Origin: Pseudomonas sp. 102515
GTDB lineage: Bacteria > Pseudomonadota > Gammaproteobacteria > Pseudomonadales > Pseudomonadaceae
Assembly (NCBI RefSeq): GCF_031085165.1
Contig: NZ_JAVHTY010000004.1
Location: 434,001 to 498,000, forward strand
Reading direction: 5' to 3'
Length of the DNA: 64,000 bases
A model generated the notes under the pieces. It had not been told where the DNA came from. It saw nothing but the letters and a program-made list of their open reading frames with translations, and made no database searches. This document shows positions 9,199 through 20,080 of this stretch, in pieces. Made by a program: the position numbers and the translations under genes. How positions within the stretch are numbered: the first letter of the stretch is position 1; each line of letters begins with the position of its first letter.

Positions 9199-9430
9199 GC
9201 TGCAACCGGCGGTGTTCGGCGCTGCAATACCAGCGCTGGCCTTCGCCATCGGCCAGGGCTCTTTCCTGGGGCACATGCACGCCGCAATGGGCGCAGCGCA
9301 CCATGGCATTGGGCGGCAACGGCGGTGCCTTGGCAGTAGGCGTCTGCGTCTTGCCGTGCCACCAGCGTCTGACCATCCAGAACAGCGCGCCCAGGAGGAC
9401 GAGCCACAACAGCAGGCGAAGCAGACCCAT
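9182..9430 (-). CDS. PP0621-family small zinc-ribbon membrane protein
   Basis: 82 residues from the ATG at 9430. One N-terminal membrane helix (MGLLRLLLWLVLLGALFWMV) is followed by a basic stretch and a C-terminal ribbon with CAHCG and a later Cys-His pair (YCSAEH), spaced as a zinc-binding site. I recognise it as the conserved Pseudomonas protein that precedes pilS; the function is not known. Its 3' end overlaps pilS by 17 bases, suggesting co-translation. Being first in the pilSR operon, it could influence signalling, but nothing in the sequence shows that. Confidence 0.8.
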   Translation of the reverse strand: MGLLRLLLWLVLLGALFWMVRRWWHGKTQTPTAKAPPLPPNAMVRCAHCGVHVPQERALADGEGQRWYCSAEHRRLQHERRD

Positions 9431-9561
9431 GGCGATCTCGCAGTGTGAAGGAGGGTGGAGTCTAGCAGGGCCGCTGCAGGCGGTAAGCCCCACCTGGCAT
9501 CGATTGTCCCGCTTCGCTGCTTGCGGGAAAATGCGCCGATCAATCGGGCAAGGAAGAGTGC

Positions 9562-11184
9562 ATGAGTCAGCTGCTGAACGTCGTGATGGCGCAATTGAAC
9601 CTCAAGGTCGGCGACATCCATGGCAATGTTGAACGGATCATCGTCGCGGCCCGAGAGGCCCGGGATGACTTGCACGGCGATCTCATCGTCTTCCCGGAGT
9701 TATCGCTGTGCGGCTATCCCCCGGAGGACCTGCTGCTGCGCTCGAGCATGCAGCGCCGGATCGAGCAGGGACTGCAGCGGATCCGCCAGGAGATCGCCGG
9801 TATCCATGTGCTGGTGGGCTTTCCCTGGCTGGAGGAGGGGCGGCGCTACAACGCCTGCGCGGTCTATCGCGATGGCGCCGAGCTGGCCTTCTATCGCAAG
9901 CAGCAACTGCCCAACTATCGGGTGTTCGACGAGAAGCGCTATTTCGAGCCGGGCGACAGCGCCGCGGTGTTCGACTACCAGGGCGTGCCCATCGGCATCA
10001 CCATCTGCGAGGACATCTGGTTCGCCGAGCCCATGGCCAGGGCACGAGCGACCGGGGCGCGGCTGATGCTCAACCTCAATGCCTCTCCCTTCCATGGCGA
10101 CAAGCAGCCGGAGCGCGAGGCCGTGGTGGGCGAGCGTGCCCGCGAGGGCGGCATGCCGGTGGTCTACGTCAACCAGGTGGGCGGCCAGGACGAGCTGGTG
10201 TTCGACGGTCACTCCTTCGTGGTCGATGCCCAGGGGCAGGTCAGTCAGCGCGCGCCGGCCTTCGTCGAGGGACTCTATCCGGTCACCTTCGATGCGGATC
10301 TCCAACCGCAGCCGGCCGTACTTGCCCCCGTCGCCTCGCTGGAGGCCAGCGTCTATGACGCCCTCGTGCTCGGGGTGCGCGACTACGTGCGCAAGAACGG
10401 CTTCAAGGGCGTGGTGCTGGGCCTGTCCGGTGGAATCGATTCGGCCCTGGTGCTGGCGGTCGCCGTGGATGCGCTGAGCGCGGAGCAGGTGGAGGCGGTG
10501 ATGATGCCCTACCACTACACCGCGCAGATCAGCCTGGAAGACGCCGAGGCCGAAGCCCGGACGCTGGGCGTGCGCTACAGCATCTTGCCCATCGCGCCCA
10601 TGGTCGAGGCCTTCCAGGAGACCCTGGCCGGCGAATTCGCAGGGCTTGGGCGGGATACCACCGAGGAGAATCTGCAGGCCCGCTGCCGCGGGACCCTGTT
10701 GATGGCCCTTTCCAACAAGAAGGGCTATCTGGTGCTCACCACCGGCAACAAGAGCGAAATGGCCGTAGGGTACGCCACCCTCTATGGCGACATGGCCGGT
10801 GGCTTCGACGTGCTCAAGGATGTGCCTAAGACCCTGGTGTTCCGCCTCTGCGAGTACCGCAATCGCGCGGGCGAGGTGATTCCGCAGCGGGTGATCGACC
10901 GCCCGCCATCGGCCGAGCTGTCGCCGGACCAGAAGGATGAGGACTCGCTGCCGCCCTATCCGGTGCTCGACGAAATCCTGCGCCTGTATGTCGAGCAGGA
11001 TCTCTCGGCGGTGGACATCGTCGCCGCCGGCTTCGACGAAGAAACGGTGCGCAGGGTGCTGCGCCTGGTGGATCTCAACGAATACAAGCGGCGCCAGGCG
11101 GCGGTGGGCGCCCGGGTCACCCAGCGCGGTTTCGGACGGGACCGGCGCTACCCGATCACCTCGGGGTGGCGCATCGGCGACTAG
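9562..11184 (+). CDS. nadE: Glutamine-dependent NAD+ synthetase
   Basis: 540 residues in two domains. The N-terminal nitrilase-fold glutaminase has Glu46 (VFPELSLCGYPPED), Lys113 (YRKQQLPNYR) and Cys149 (ICEDIW). The C-terminal synthetase has the PP-loop SGGIDS at 289-294 and the motif TTGNKSEMAVGY. It makes NAD from deamido-NAD, ATP and glutamine in the cytosol, the last step of NAD biosynthesis. AGGAAGAG lies upstream of the ATG. It stands alone, divergent from the pilS operon and convergent with bamD, and ends at a strong hairpin. Confidence 0.96.
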   Translation: MSQLLNVVMAQLNLKVGDIHGNVERIIVAAREARDDLHGDLIVFPELSLCGYPPEDLLLRSSMQRRIEQGLQRIRQEIAGIHVLVGFPWLEEGRRYNACAVYRDGAELAFYRKQQLPNYRVFDEKRYFEPGDSAAVFDYQGVPIGITICEDIWFAEPMARARATGARLMLNLNASPFHGDKQPEREAVVGERAREGGMPVVYVNQVGGQDELVFDGHSFVVDAQGQVSQRAPAFVEGLYPVTFDADLQPQPAVLAPVASLEASVYDALVLGVRDYVRKNGFKGVVLGLSGGIDSALVLAVAVDALSAEQVEAVMMPYHYTAQISLEDAEAEARTLGVRYSILPIAPMVEAFQETLAGEFAGLGRDTTEENLQARCRGTLLMALSNKKGYLVLTTGNKSEMAVGYATLYGDMAGGFDVLKDVPKTLVFRLCEYRNRAGEVIPQRVIDRPPSAELSPDQKDEDSLPPYPVLDEILRLYVEQDLSAVDIVAAGFDEETVRRVLRLVDLNEYKRRQAAVGARVTQRGFGRDRRYPITSGWRIGD

Positions 11185-11204
11185 GTCACCGGTTCCAGCG
11201 CAAT

Positions 11205-11233
11205 AAAAAAGGGGAAGCCATTGGCTTCCCCTT
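11205..11233. terminator. Bidirectional rho-independent terminator between nadE and bamD
   Basis: A-tract, stem GGGGAAGCCA with its complement TTGGCTTCCCC and almost no loop, then a short T run. The symmetric A and T flanks fit both converging genes. Confidence 0.85.
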
Positions 11234-11250
11234 TCACGTCCGGCATCGGA

Positions 11251-12276
11251 TCAGTCGAACAGACCGAAGGTCAGGCGGCTGAACCAGGAACGCTTGGCCG
11301 GAGCCGGCGTCGCGCCACCGGCCTTCTCGGCTTCGGCCGGGTCGACGATGCGCAGCTCGGGCGCCAGGTTGTCACGCTCTTCCTGGTACTTGCGCTGGAT
11401 GTCCTGGCTGGCGCGGGTCTCGCCGGGCGGCAGCGGATCGCTCGGGCGATCGATCAGGCCCAGGGTCGCGCGGGTCAGCCAGGAGCGCTGCTGATCCTTG
11501 TCGTCCGGCTCGCGCAGCTGGAATTCGCCATCCTTGAGGCTGACGTTATCCGGGTAGTTGAGCTTGAGGGTTTCCAGGCTGGTGGCCGCCAGGTCGTTGA
11601 GACCCAGGTGCTTGTAGGCTTCGGTCATGATCGCCAGGCCGTCACCCACGGACGGGGTGCCCTGGAAGTTCTCGACCACGTAGCGACCGCGGTTGGCGGC
11701 AGCCACATAGGCCTTGCGGGTCAGGTAGTAGTGGCCGACGTGCACGTCGTAGGCCGCCAGCAGGTTGCGCAGGTAGACCATGCGCGCCTTGGCGTCCGGG
11801 GCGTAGCGGCTGTTGGGGAAGCGGCTGGTGAACTGGGCGAAATCGTTGAAGGAATCACGCGCCGCGCCCGGATCACGCTTGGTCATGTCCAGCGGCAGGA
11901 AACGCGCCAGCAGGCCGCGATCCTGTTCGAAGGAGGACACGCCCTTCATGTAGTAGGCGTAGTCGACGTTGGGGTGCTGCGGGTGCAGCCGGATGAAGCG
12001 ATCCGCCGCCGTGCGCGCCGCTTCCGGCTCGCCATTCTTGTAGTTGGCATAGATCAGCTCGAGCTGGGCCTGTTCGGCATAGCGACCGAAGGGATACCGC
12101 GACTCCAGGGCCTTCAGCTTGCTGATGGCATCCGTGTAGCTGCTGTTGGAGATATCGCGCTGAGCCTGGGTATAGAGCTCGCCTTCCGGCAGATTTTCCG
12201 GAACCTCGGGCGCTTTCGAGGAGCAGGCGGCGGTGAGGACTAGGCTGGTGACCAGCAGCAGGTGCTTCAATTGCAT
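11251..12276 (-). CDS. bamD: Outer-membrane assembly lipoprotein BamD (ComL)
   Basis: 341 residues from the ATG at 12276, the length of P. aeruginosa BamD. Lipoprotein signal peptide with lipobox LTAAC, so the mature protein starts at Cys18. Tetratricopeptide-like repeats follow ([55 protein letters not shown]). BamD is the essential partner of BamA in outer-membrane protein insertion. The C-terminal 100 residues form an extended charged tail seen in Pseudomonas. Divergent from rluD across 188 bases. Confidence 0.95.
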   Translation of the reverse strand: MQLKHLLLVTSLVLTAACSSKAPEVPENLPEGELYTQAQRDISNSSYTDAISKLKALESRYPFGRYAEQAQLELIYANYKNGEPEAARTAADRFIRLHPQHPNVDYAYYMKGVSSFEQDRGLLARFLPLDMTKRDPGAARDSFNDFAQFTSRFPNSRYAPDAKARMVYLRNLLAAYDVHVGHYYLTRKAYVAAANRGRYVVENFQGTPSVGDGLAIMTEAYKHLGLNDLAATSLETLKLNYPDNVSLKDGEFQLREPDDKDQQRSWLTRATLGLIDRPSDPLPPGETRASQDIQRKYQEERDNLAPELRIVDPAEAEKAGGATPAPAKRSWFSRLTFGLFD

Positions 12277-12341
12277 GGCGGCTTGGATTCCCCGAAACGG
12301 TCGGCGGTGCAGGGATGAGCGCGGAGAGCACTCACCTAGCC

Positions 12342-12372
12342 TGTGACGGGGCCGGAACCGTCCTGTTATGAT
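12342..12372 (+). promoter_or_regulatory. Possible sigma-70 promoter of rluD
   Basis: GTGACG (12343-12348) and TATGAT (12367-12372) with 18 bases between, about 90 bases before rluD. The -10 is good and the -35 weak. Confidence 0.35.
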
Positions 12373-12464
12373 GATCGACCCGGAATGCCGGGGCAAAAAA
12401 GTCGCCGTATTTAACCACAGGGTCGGGCCGATTCCAAAAGCCCCGCCATTGCCCGCGCAGATCC

Positions 12465-13424
12465 ATGTCCGAATCCATCGTTCTCAATGCCGAAGTCCCC
12501 TACGAACTCGGTGGCCAGCGCCTCGATCAGGTCGCTGCCCAGCTGTTCGCCGAACACTCCCGCTCGCGTCTCGCCGCCTGGATCAAGGACGGCAGCCTGA
12601 CCGTCGACGGCGCCGTGTTGCGCCCGCGCGACACCGTCCATGGTGGCGCCCAGCTGGCGCTGCGTGCCGAACGCGAGGCCCAGGGCGAATGGGTGGCCCA
12701 GGACATCGAGCTGGACATCGTCCACGAAGACGATCACCTGCTGGTGCTCGACAAGCCGGCCGGGCTGGTGGTGCATCCCGCCGCCGGCCATGCCGATGGC
12801 ACCCTGCTCAACGCCCTGCTGCACCATGTGCCGGGACTGGAAAGCGTGCCGCGTGCGGGCATCGTCCATCGCCTGGACAAGGACACCACCGGACTCATGG
12901 TGGTGGCCAAGACCCTGGAAGCCCATACCCATCTGGTCGCCCAGTTGCAGGCGCGCTCGGTGAGCCGCATCTATGAAGCCGTCGTCGCCGGGGTGATCGT
13001 CGCCGGCGGCACGGTCAATGCGCCCATCGGCCGTCATTCCCAGCGTCGCCAGCAGATGGCGGTGGTCGCCGGAGGCAAGCCCGCCGTCAGTCACTACCGG
13101 GTGCTGGAGCGCTTCCGCGCCTATACCCACACCCGGGTCAAGCTGGAAACCGGGCGTACCCACCAGATCCGCGTGCACATGACCCACGTCGGTTTTCCGC
13201 TGGTGGGCGATCCGGTCTATGGCGGGCGCTTCAAGATCCCGCCGGCGACCAATCCGACCTTGATCAAGACCCTGCGCGAATTTCCACGCCAGGCGCTGCA
13301 CGCGCGCTTCCTCGAACTGGACCACCCGGTGAGCGGCGAGCGCCTGCGCTGGGAGTCGCCGCTGCCCGAAGACCTGGTCTGGCTGCTGGATCTGCTGCGC
13401 CAGGACCGGGAATCCTTCGAATGA
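12465..13424 (+). CDS. rluD: 23S rRNA pseudouridine synthase RluD
   Basis: 319 residues. N-terminal S4 RNA-binding domain (residues about 15-75, [21 protein letters not shown]) and a RluA-family catalytic domain with [18 protein letters not shown], catalytic Asp138, and the RTHQIRVHM motif near residue 230. RluD makes pseudouridines 1911, 1915 and 1917 in helix 69 of 23S rRNA. Its stop overlaps the pgeF start by ATGA (13421-13424). The bamD/rluD divergent pair with pgeF and clpB following is the conserved Pseudomonas arrangement. Confidence 0.95.
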   Translation: MSESIVLNAEVPYELGGQRLDQVAAQLFAEHSRSRLAAWIKDGSLTVDGAVLRPRDTVHGGAQLALRAEREAQGEWVAQDIELDIVHEDDHLLVLDKPAGLVVHPAAGHADGTLLNALLHHVPGLESVPRAGIVHRLDKDTTGLMVVAKTLEAHTHLVAQLQARSVSRIYEAVVAGVIVAGGTVNAPIGRHSQRRQQMAVVAGGKPAVSHYRVLERFRAYTHTRVKLETGRTHQIRVHMTHVGFPLVGDPVYGGRFKIPPATNPTLIKTLREFPRQALHARFLELDHPVSGERLRWESPLPEDLVWLLDLLRQDRESFE

Positions 13425-14152
13425 CCGGCGCCGACTGGCTGCGGCCGGACTGGCCGGCGCCGGTCGGCGTCCAGTCCTGCGTCACCACCCGTCTGGGTGG
13501 GGTCAGTCAGCCGCCTTTCGCCAGCTTCAACCTCGGTACTCACGTCGGTGACGATCCGGCAGCGGTCGCCGAGAATCGCCGCCGTCTGGGCGAAGTCCTG
13601 GGGTGTCAGCCGGCCTGGCTCGAACAGGTCCACGGCGTCACGGTGGTCGAGGCCGATCCTACGCAGGTGCTGCGTGCCGATGCGGCCTGGACGGCCACGC
13701 CCGGTATCGCCGTGACCATGATGACCGCCGATTGCCTGCCGGCATTGTTCTGTCGCCGCGATGGCTCTCGCGTCGCGGCGGCCCATGCCGGCTGGCGTGG
13801 TCTAGCCGGTGGCGTACTGGAAGCTGCCGCCGCCAGCCTGGAGGTGGCGCCCACCGAGGTACTGGTCTGGTTGGGCCCGGCCATCGGCCCGGCCAGCTTC
13901 GAAGTGGGTGCCGAGGTGCGCGAGGCTTTCATCGCCCAGCACGCCGAGGCTGCACACTGCTTCGTGGCGCGGGGCGGGGACAAGTACCTGGGCGATCTCT
14001 ATGCCTTGGCTCGCTTGCGGCTCGCTGCCCAGGGCGTCACCGCGGTATACGGCGGCGGCTTCGATACCTTCGCCGATCACCAGCGCTTCTTCTCCTATCG
14101 TCGAGCCTCCCGCACGGGTCGCTTCGCCAGCCTGATCTGGATCAACACCTAA
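13421..14152 (+). CDS. pgeF: Polyphenol oxidase/laccase-domain protein YfiH (PgeF)
   Basis: 243 residues of the DUF152/YfiH family. Zinc-site motifs are visible: LEQVHG near residue 68, ADCLPALF near 104 and AHAGWRGLAGG near 122, plus the glycine-rich end YGGGFDTFAD. Family members act on purine nucleosides and on mis-incorporated peptidoglycan precursors (PgeF). Translationally coupled to rluD by a four-base overlap. Confidence 0.9.
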   Translation: MTGADWLRPDWPAPVGVQSCVTTRLGGVSQPPFASFNLGTHVGDDPAAVAENRRRLGEVLGCQPAWLEQVHGVTVVEADPTQVLRADAAWTATPGIAVTMMTADCLPALFCRRDGSRVAAAHAGWRGLAGGVLEAAAASLEVAPTEVLVWLGPAIGPASFEVGAEVREAFIAQHAEAAHCFVARGGDKYLGDLYALARLRLAAQGVTAVYGGGFDTFADHQRFFSYRRASRTGRFASLIWINT

Positions 14153-14181
14153 GTATTTTTTCGAATGTCAAGCCTCTCCGG

Positions 14182-14208
14182 CTTGAATCGTTACGCATCG
14201 CCCCTATC
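14182..14208 (+). promoter_or_regulatory. Sigma-32 heat-shock promoter of clpB
   Basis: CTTGAA at 14182-14187 and CCCCTATC at 14201-14208 separated by 13 bases match the RpoH consensus (CTTGAA, 13-17 bases, CCCCATNT). It lies 75 bases before the clpB start, as expected for this chaperone gene. Confidence 0.82.
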
Positions 14209-14282
14209 TAAAGGTCATTCCCGCGGGTAATCGAAAGCGCCTTCTGCTGCGCCATCCCGCGTTTCAGATAAGGACCTTGCCC

Positions 14283-16847
<2,565 letters not shown>

Positions 16848-16884
16848 GAAATCGCCGGGTGATCCCAGGGTTGCCCGGCGTTTC
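16848..16884 (+). terminator. Probable terminator after clpB
   Basis: Starts right after the clpB stop. Stem GAAA-CGCCGGG pairs with CCCGGCG-TTTC around a 13-base loop; only a short T run follows. Confidence 0.6.
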
Positions 16885-16917
16885 CTATAAATTTGTGAAA
16901 AAACAGCAGGCTAGGTG

Positions 16918-16945
16918 TTGACGTCTGTTTCTACTTCCGTAAAAT
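16918..16945 (+). promoter_or_regulatory. Sigma-70 promoter of the tRNA Asn-Pro-Lys operon
   Basis: TTGACG (16918-16923) and TAAAAT (16940-16945) with a 16-base spacer, about 65 bases before tRNA-Asn. Confidence 0.7.
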
Positions 16946-17009
16946 GGCGCACCTCACTTACGGCAAAGCTCGAAAGGAACTGACGTAAGAGGGGTTGGAA
17001 GAGAGAAAT

Positions 17010-17085
17010 TCCGCGATAGCTCAGTCGGTAGAGCAAATGACTGTTAATCATTGGGTCCCTGGTTCGAGTCCAGGTCGCGGAGCCA
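17010..17085 (+). tRNA. tRNA-Asn (GTT)
   Basis: 76-base cloverleaf. Acceptor TCCGCGA pairs with TCGCGGA, then G and an encoded CCA. Anticodon loop CTGTTAA gives GTT; T-loop GGTTCGAGTCC present. First of three tRNAs in one transcript. Confidence 0.97.
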
Positions 17086-17095
17086 CTTCCATTCT

Positions 17096-17172
17096 CGGGG
17101 TATAGCGCAGCCCGGTAGCGCGCCTGCTTTGGGAGCAGGATGTCGGGAGTTCGAATCCCCCTACCCCGACCA
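17096..17172 (+). tRNA. tRNA-Pro (TGG)
   Basis: 77 bases. Acceptor CGGGGTA with TACCCCG, discriminator A, encoded CCA. Anticodon stem CCTGC/GCAGG around loop TTTGGGA gives TGG. Ten bases after tRNA-Asn. Confidence 0.97.
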
Positions 17173-17177
17173 TATTT

Positions 17178-17253
17178 GGGTCGTTAGCTCAGTTGGTAGA
17201 GCAGTTGGCTTTTAACCAATTGGTCGCAGGTTCGAATCCTGCACGACCCACCA
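17178..17253 (+). tRNA. tRNA-Lys (TTT)
   Basis: 76 bases. Acceptor GGGTCGT with ACGACCC, discriminator A, encoded CCA. Loop CTTTTAA gives anticodon TTT. It is the last gene before the second minor-pilin cluster; no integrase and no duplicated 3' tRNA end was seen on the right. Confidence 0.97.
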
Positions 17254-17261
17254 TTTTTACC

Positions 17262-17287
17262 AGAAACCCTCCGCAAGGAGGGTTTCT
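17262..17287 (+). terminator. Terminator of the tRNA operon
   Basis: Eleven-base stem AGAAACCCTCC with GGAGGGTTTCT and a four-base loop, 8 bases after tRNA-Lys. The T run is weak. The rest of the gap to 17546 holds nothing I recognise. Confidence 0.75.
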
Positions 17288-17546
17288 GCGTTTCCAGGCC
17301 GTCATTTTCTCTTGGGACTCGGCGCCAGGCCGGGCGTTATCCCGGAATCTTTCTGCTTCCGACTGCAAACAAGCAGTACTCCAGCTTGTCATCCTCGGCT
17401 CATCACGCCGCGCTCTATTTCGCTCATCTCTAGCGAACGCCTTGATCCAGGTAGCTTCCGCCACGAATCGAAGCGATAGCCGGTCATAGCGGCTGCCTGA
17501 GCCCTTACTACTATCAGGTTAAGTAATGGGTTTTCAGGCGGTGGGA

Positions 17547-18080
17547 ATGCAGTCGAAACGCCTCTCGGGTTTCACGCTCATCGAGGTTCTGGTCGTCATA
17601 GCGCTGCTGGGCATCGTCACGGCGCTGGCGGCACCCGGCTTCGCGAGCCTGGTGCAAAGCAACCGCGTCCAGGCGGCAGCGGGGGAGTTGCAGCGCGCGC
17701 TCTATTACGCGCGCAGTGAAGCCATGAGTCGGGGGGTGAATGTCGTCGTCACCACCGATCCAGAGGATGCCAACGGCTGGATGGGCGCGCTGAAAATCAC
17801 TACAGCCAAGACGGTGGTGCTGCCGAATGCCGAAGTCCTACGGCAATACAGCGGAGGGCTGGGCAACGGCGTCAACGGAACCGGATCCGTGGGGGGTACT
17901 CCTCTGATCAGTCTGACCTTCCAGCCCAATGGCAGTCTGAAACTCAGCGGCGAAGCCACCATTCGCGTCTGCGCCACCAATGCGCTTACCCAGGGCAAGC
18001 AATTCACCCTCAGTCAGGGTGGCGTGCTGAGCGTGGCCGACTATGTGCCCAATCGCCCAAGTGCCGTGGGGTGCAGCTAG
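17547..18080 (+). CDS. Minor pilin FimU/FimT-like (GspH family), copy 2
   Basis: 177 residues from the ATG at 17547, chosen because it gives a short leader (MQSKRLSG) and has AGGCGG six bases upstream; an ATG at 17526 would add seven residues. Mature helix FTLIEVLVVIALLGIVTALA has Glu5; RVQAAAGELQRALYYARSEA is the GspH signature. Two cysteines lie near the end (RVCAT, VGCS). First gene of the second minor-pilin operon. This cluster has one GspH-type gene where copy 1 has two. The stop is directly followed by the pilV ATG. Confidence 0.85.
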   Translation: MQSKRLSGFTLIEVLVVIALLGIVTALAAPGFASLVQSNRVQAAAGELQRALYYARSEAMSRGVNVVVTTDPEDANGWMGALKITTAKTVVLPNAEVLRQYSGGLGNGVNGTGSVGGTPLISLTFQPNGSLKLSGEATIRVCATNALTQGKQFTLSQGGVLSVADYVPNRPSAVGCS

Positions 18081-18677
18081 ATGAAGCGCCGCGAAGGTGG
18101 ATTCAGCATGATCGAGGTGTTGGTCAGTCTGGTGATCATCTGCATCGGCGTGCTGGGCATGGTCGCCCTGCAGACACGCAGCGTGGCGCTGTCCCAGGAT
18201 TCGGTGCAACGCAGCAATGCCATGATTCTGGCCAACGACCTGCTCGAACTGATGCGCAGCAATCGCGACCAGGTGGTGGCGAGCGACAAGGTCAAGATCG
18301 ACGGGACCTACATCAAGCAGCCCGGTACCAACTTTCGCACCAAGGCACTCGATGCCGGCAAGACCTGTCTGACCCGGGATCGCTCCGCGGGTGGGGAGAC
18401 GGTAGCGGGGCAGGACCTGGATTGCTGGTTGAATCAGGTGAAAGCCTTGCTGCCGGTGACGGACGCGCTGATCGCCAGCAGTTTCGCGGTCTGTCCAGCG
18501 TCCGGCGTGCCGAAACTGCCGTCCAGCGATCCCGCGGGCAACACTACGCCGCTGGGTGCCTGCGAGGCGAATGCGGTGGCACCGGTGATGGTGGTGGTGG
18601 CCTGGCAGGATGTCAGCAACGATTCGCTGAATTGCCCCAAGGGCGTCTGCTACTACGCCCTGCGCTCGGAGCTGTAG
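18081..18677 (+). CDS. pilV: Minor pilin PilV, copy 2
   Basis: 198 residues; ATG at 18081 with no gap after the previous stop. Leader MKRREGG, then FSMIEVLVSLVIICIGVLGM with Glu5. VALSQDSVQRSNAMILANDLLELMRSN is PilV-like. Four or more cysteines in the globular part (KTCLT, LDCWLN, AVCPA, LNCPK, GVCYY). It is 35 residues longer than copy 1 and only broadly similar, so it is not a recent duplicate. Confidence 0.88.
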   Translation: MKRREGGFSMIEVLVSLVIICIGVLGMVALQTRSVALSQDSVQRSNAMILANDLLELMRSNRDQVVASDKVKIDGTYIKQPGTNFRTKALDAGKTCLTRDRSAGGETVAGQDLDCWLNQVKALLPVTDALIASSFAVCPASGVPKLPSSDPAGNTTPLGACEANAVAPVMVVVAWQDVSNDSLNCPKGVCYYALRSEL

Positions 18678-18680
18678 GCC

Positions 18681-19478
18681 ATGGAGCTCAAGCCGCATAG
18701 CAAGCCGCGTAGACAGAGGGGCTTTTCCCTCATCGAGATGATGATCGCCCTGACCGTGGGTACCTTCCTGGTGCTTGGCGTCTCGCAGATCTATATCAAC
18801 AACAAGCGCAGTTTTCTCTTCCAGCAGGGCCAGACCGGCAATCGCAACAACGCCCAGCTGACCTTGCAGGTGCTCGACCGGCAACTCGCACGGACCGGCT
18901 TCCGCGCTGAAATCCGTTATCAGGGTAGTCTTCAGGCAGCCTTTCCGGCGGTGGGGGAGGTCAAGGATGCCGATGACATCAGCTGTCCAGCCTTTGCCGC
19001 CGGCGCCACCTTCGCGGCGACCACGGACAGCGTCAACGCGCCCACCGGTGTCTGCATTCGCTATCAGGGGGCACTGGACAGCAAGGATCAGGACTGCCTG
19101 GGCAACCCCATCCCGCGGGTGAATCTCAATACGGGTGGCAACGTCCTGCTCAAGCTGCGTTACACGGCAGGAAATACCCCTGGCAGCGGCACCCTTAGCT
19201 GCACCGTCTGGAGCGAGCGTGGGGGCGCGCTGACACGCAAGGGCAGTGCGGTGCTGGTGCAGGGGCTGCAGGACTTCCGCTGGTCCATTCCACCCAAGGC
19301 GGATGCACCGGCCGTGCGGTACGCGGCGTTGCTCAGCACCACTGAGGCATTAACCAGTGATGTGGCCAGTAACACGGCTGCCAGTTGGCAGACCCTGACC
19401 GGACTACAGGTCGCGGACGCCAGTCGACCCATGCAGATACTGCAGAGCACCGTCACCCTGAGGAATCTCGCGTTATGA
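18681..19478 (+). CDS. pilW: Minor pilin PilW, copy 2
   Basis: 265 residues, three bases after pilV. Longer leader MELKPHSKPRRQRG, then FSLIEMMIALTVGTFLVLGV with Glu5. NNAQLTLQVLDRQLARTGFR replaces the equivalent PilW block, and cysteines occur in DISCPAFA, GVCIRY, QDCLGN and LSCTVW. The stop overlaps the pilX start. It is much shorter than the 335-residue PilW of copy 1. Confidence 0.88.
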   Translation: MELKPHSKPRRQRGFSLIEMMIALTVGTFLVLGVSQIYINNKRSFLFQQGQTGNRNNAQLTLQVLDRQLARTGFRAEIRYQGSLQAAFPAVGEVKDADDISCPAFAAGATFAATTDSVNAPTGVCIRYQGALDSKDQDCLGNPIPRVNLNTGGNVLLKLRYTAGNTPGSGTLSCTVWSERGGALTRKGSAVLVQGLQDFRWSIPPKADAPAVRYAALLSTTEALTSDVASNTAASWQTLTGLQVADASRPMQILQSTVTLRNLAL

Positions 19479-20080
19479 GGCCGGTCATTGGCAGGCAGCG
19501 CGGCGCGACCTTGCTGATCGCCCTGGTGATGTTGTTGCTGCTGTCGCTACTGGCGGCCTCCAGCATGCGTCAGACGCTGCTGCAGGCGCGCAGTGGCGGC
19601 GCCGCCCTGGAGAACACCCAGGCCTTCAATGCCGCGGAAGCGGCGTTACGCGAAGGTGAGCGGCGATTGGTGGCTCTCAGTCAGCAACCGTCCTTCACCG
19701 CCTTCAGTGCCGGCTTCGCCAGCTGTTCGGAAAGTGTGCCAGCGGTACGCAGTGCTTTCGGCAAGCCGCCTACGGGCGACTTGTGCATCCTGACCAAGGC
19801 GAGCGATCTCAATACCGGTGCCTTGACCCAGACCTGGGCAGCCGCGGCGCTTCAGGCAAGCGGGACCGATCCTACTGCGCGTACCGTCGCCTATCGCGGT
19901 TCCGACGGCAGCGCTTCCTTCGCCCAGACACCGCGTTGGGTAGTGACGGCCATCGGTAGCAGCTCGGTCGATGTCGCGGCGCCAGCTACCAATCTGTTTC
20001 GGATCACCGCCGTTGCCCAAGACAGAGGCCGGCGCTTTCCAGTGATCCTGCAAAGTGTCGTCGCCCTGGAGGTGCCATGA
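19475..20080 (+). CDS. pilX: Minor pilin PilX, copy 2
   Basis: 201 residues from the ATG at 19475, which overlaps the pilW stop (ATGA); the longer open frame begins inside pilW. Leader MRPVIGRQRG, then ATLLIALVMLLLLSLLAASS, lacking Glu5 as PilX proteins do. The block SMRQTLLQARSGG and AEAALREGE are PilX-typical. The end overlaps pilY1 by ATGA (20077-20080). It is 45 residues longer than copy 1. Confidence 0.88.
   Translation: MRPVIGRQRGATLLIALVMLLLLSLLAASSMRQTLLQARSGGAALENTQAFNAAEAALREGERRLVALSQQPSFTAFSAGFASCSESVPAVRSAFGKPPTGDLCILTKASDLNTGALTQTWAAAALQASGTDPTARTVAYRGSDGSASFAQTPRWVVTAIGSSSVDVAAPATNLFRITAVAQDRGRRFPVILQSVVALEVP

Noticed and set aside
8053..9339. Long plus-strand frame over pilS
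   Set aside because: Antisense shadow of pilS; composition is Gln/Gly/His-rich and no family is recognisable.
17178..17253. tRNA-Lys as an attachment site of a genomic island
   Set aside because: No integrase and no repeated tRNA 3' end was found to the right; kept only as a speculation about the second pil operon.
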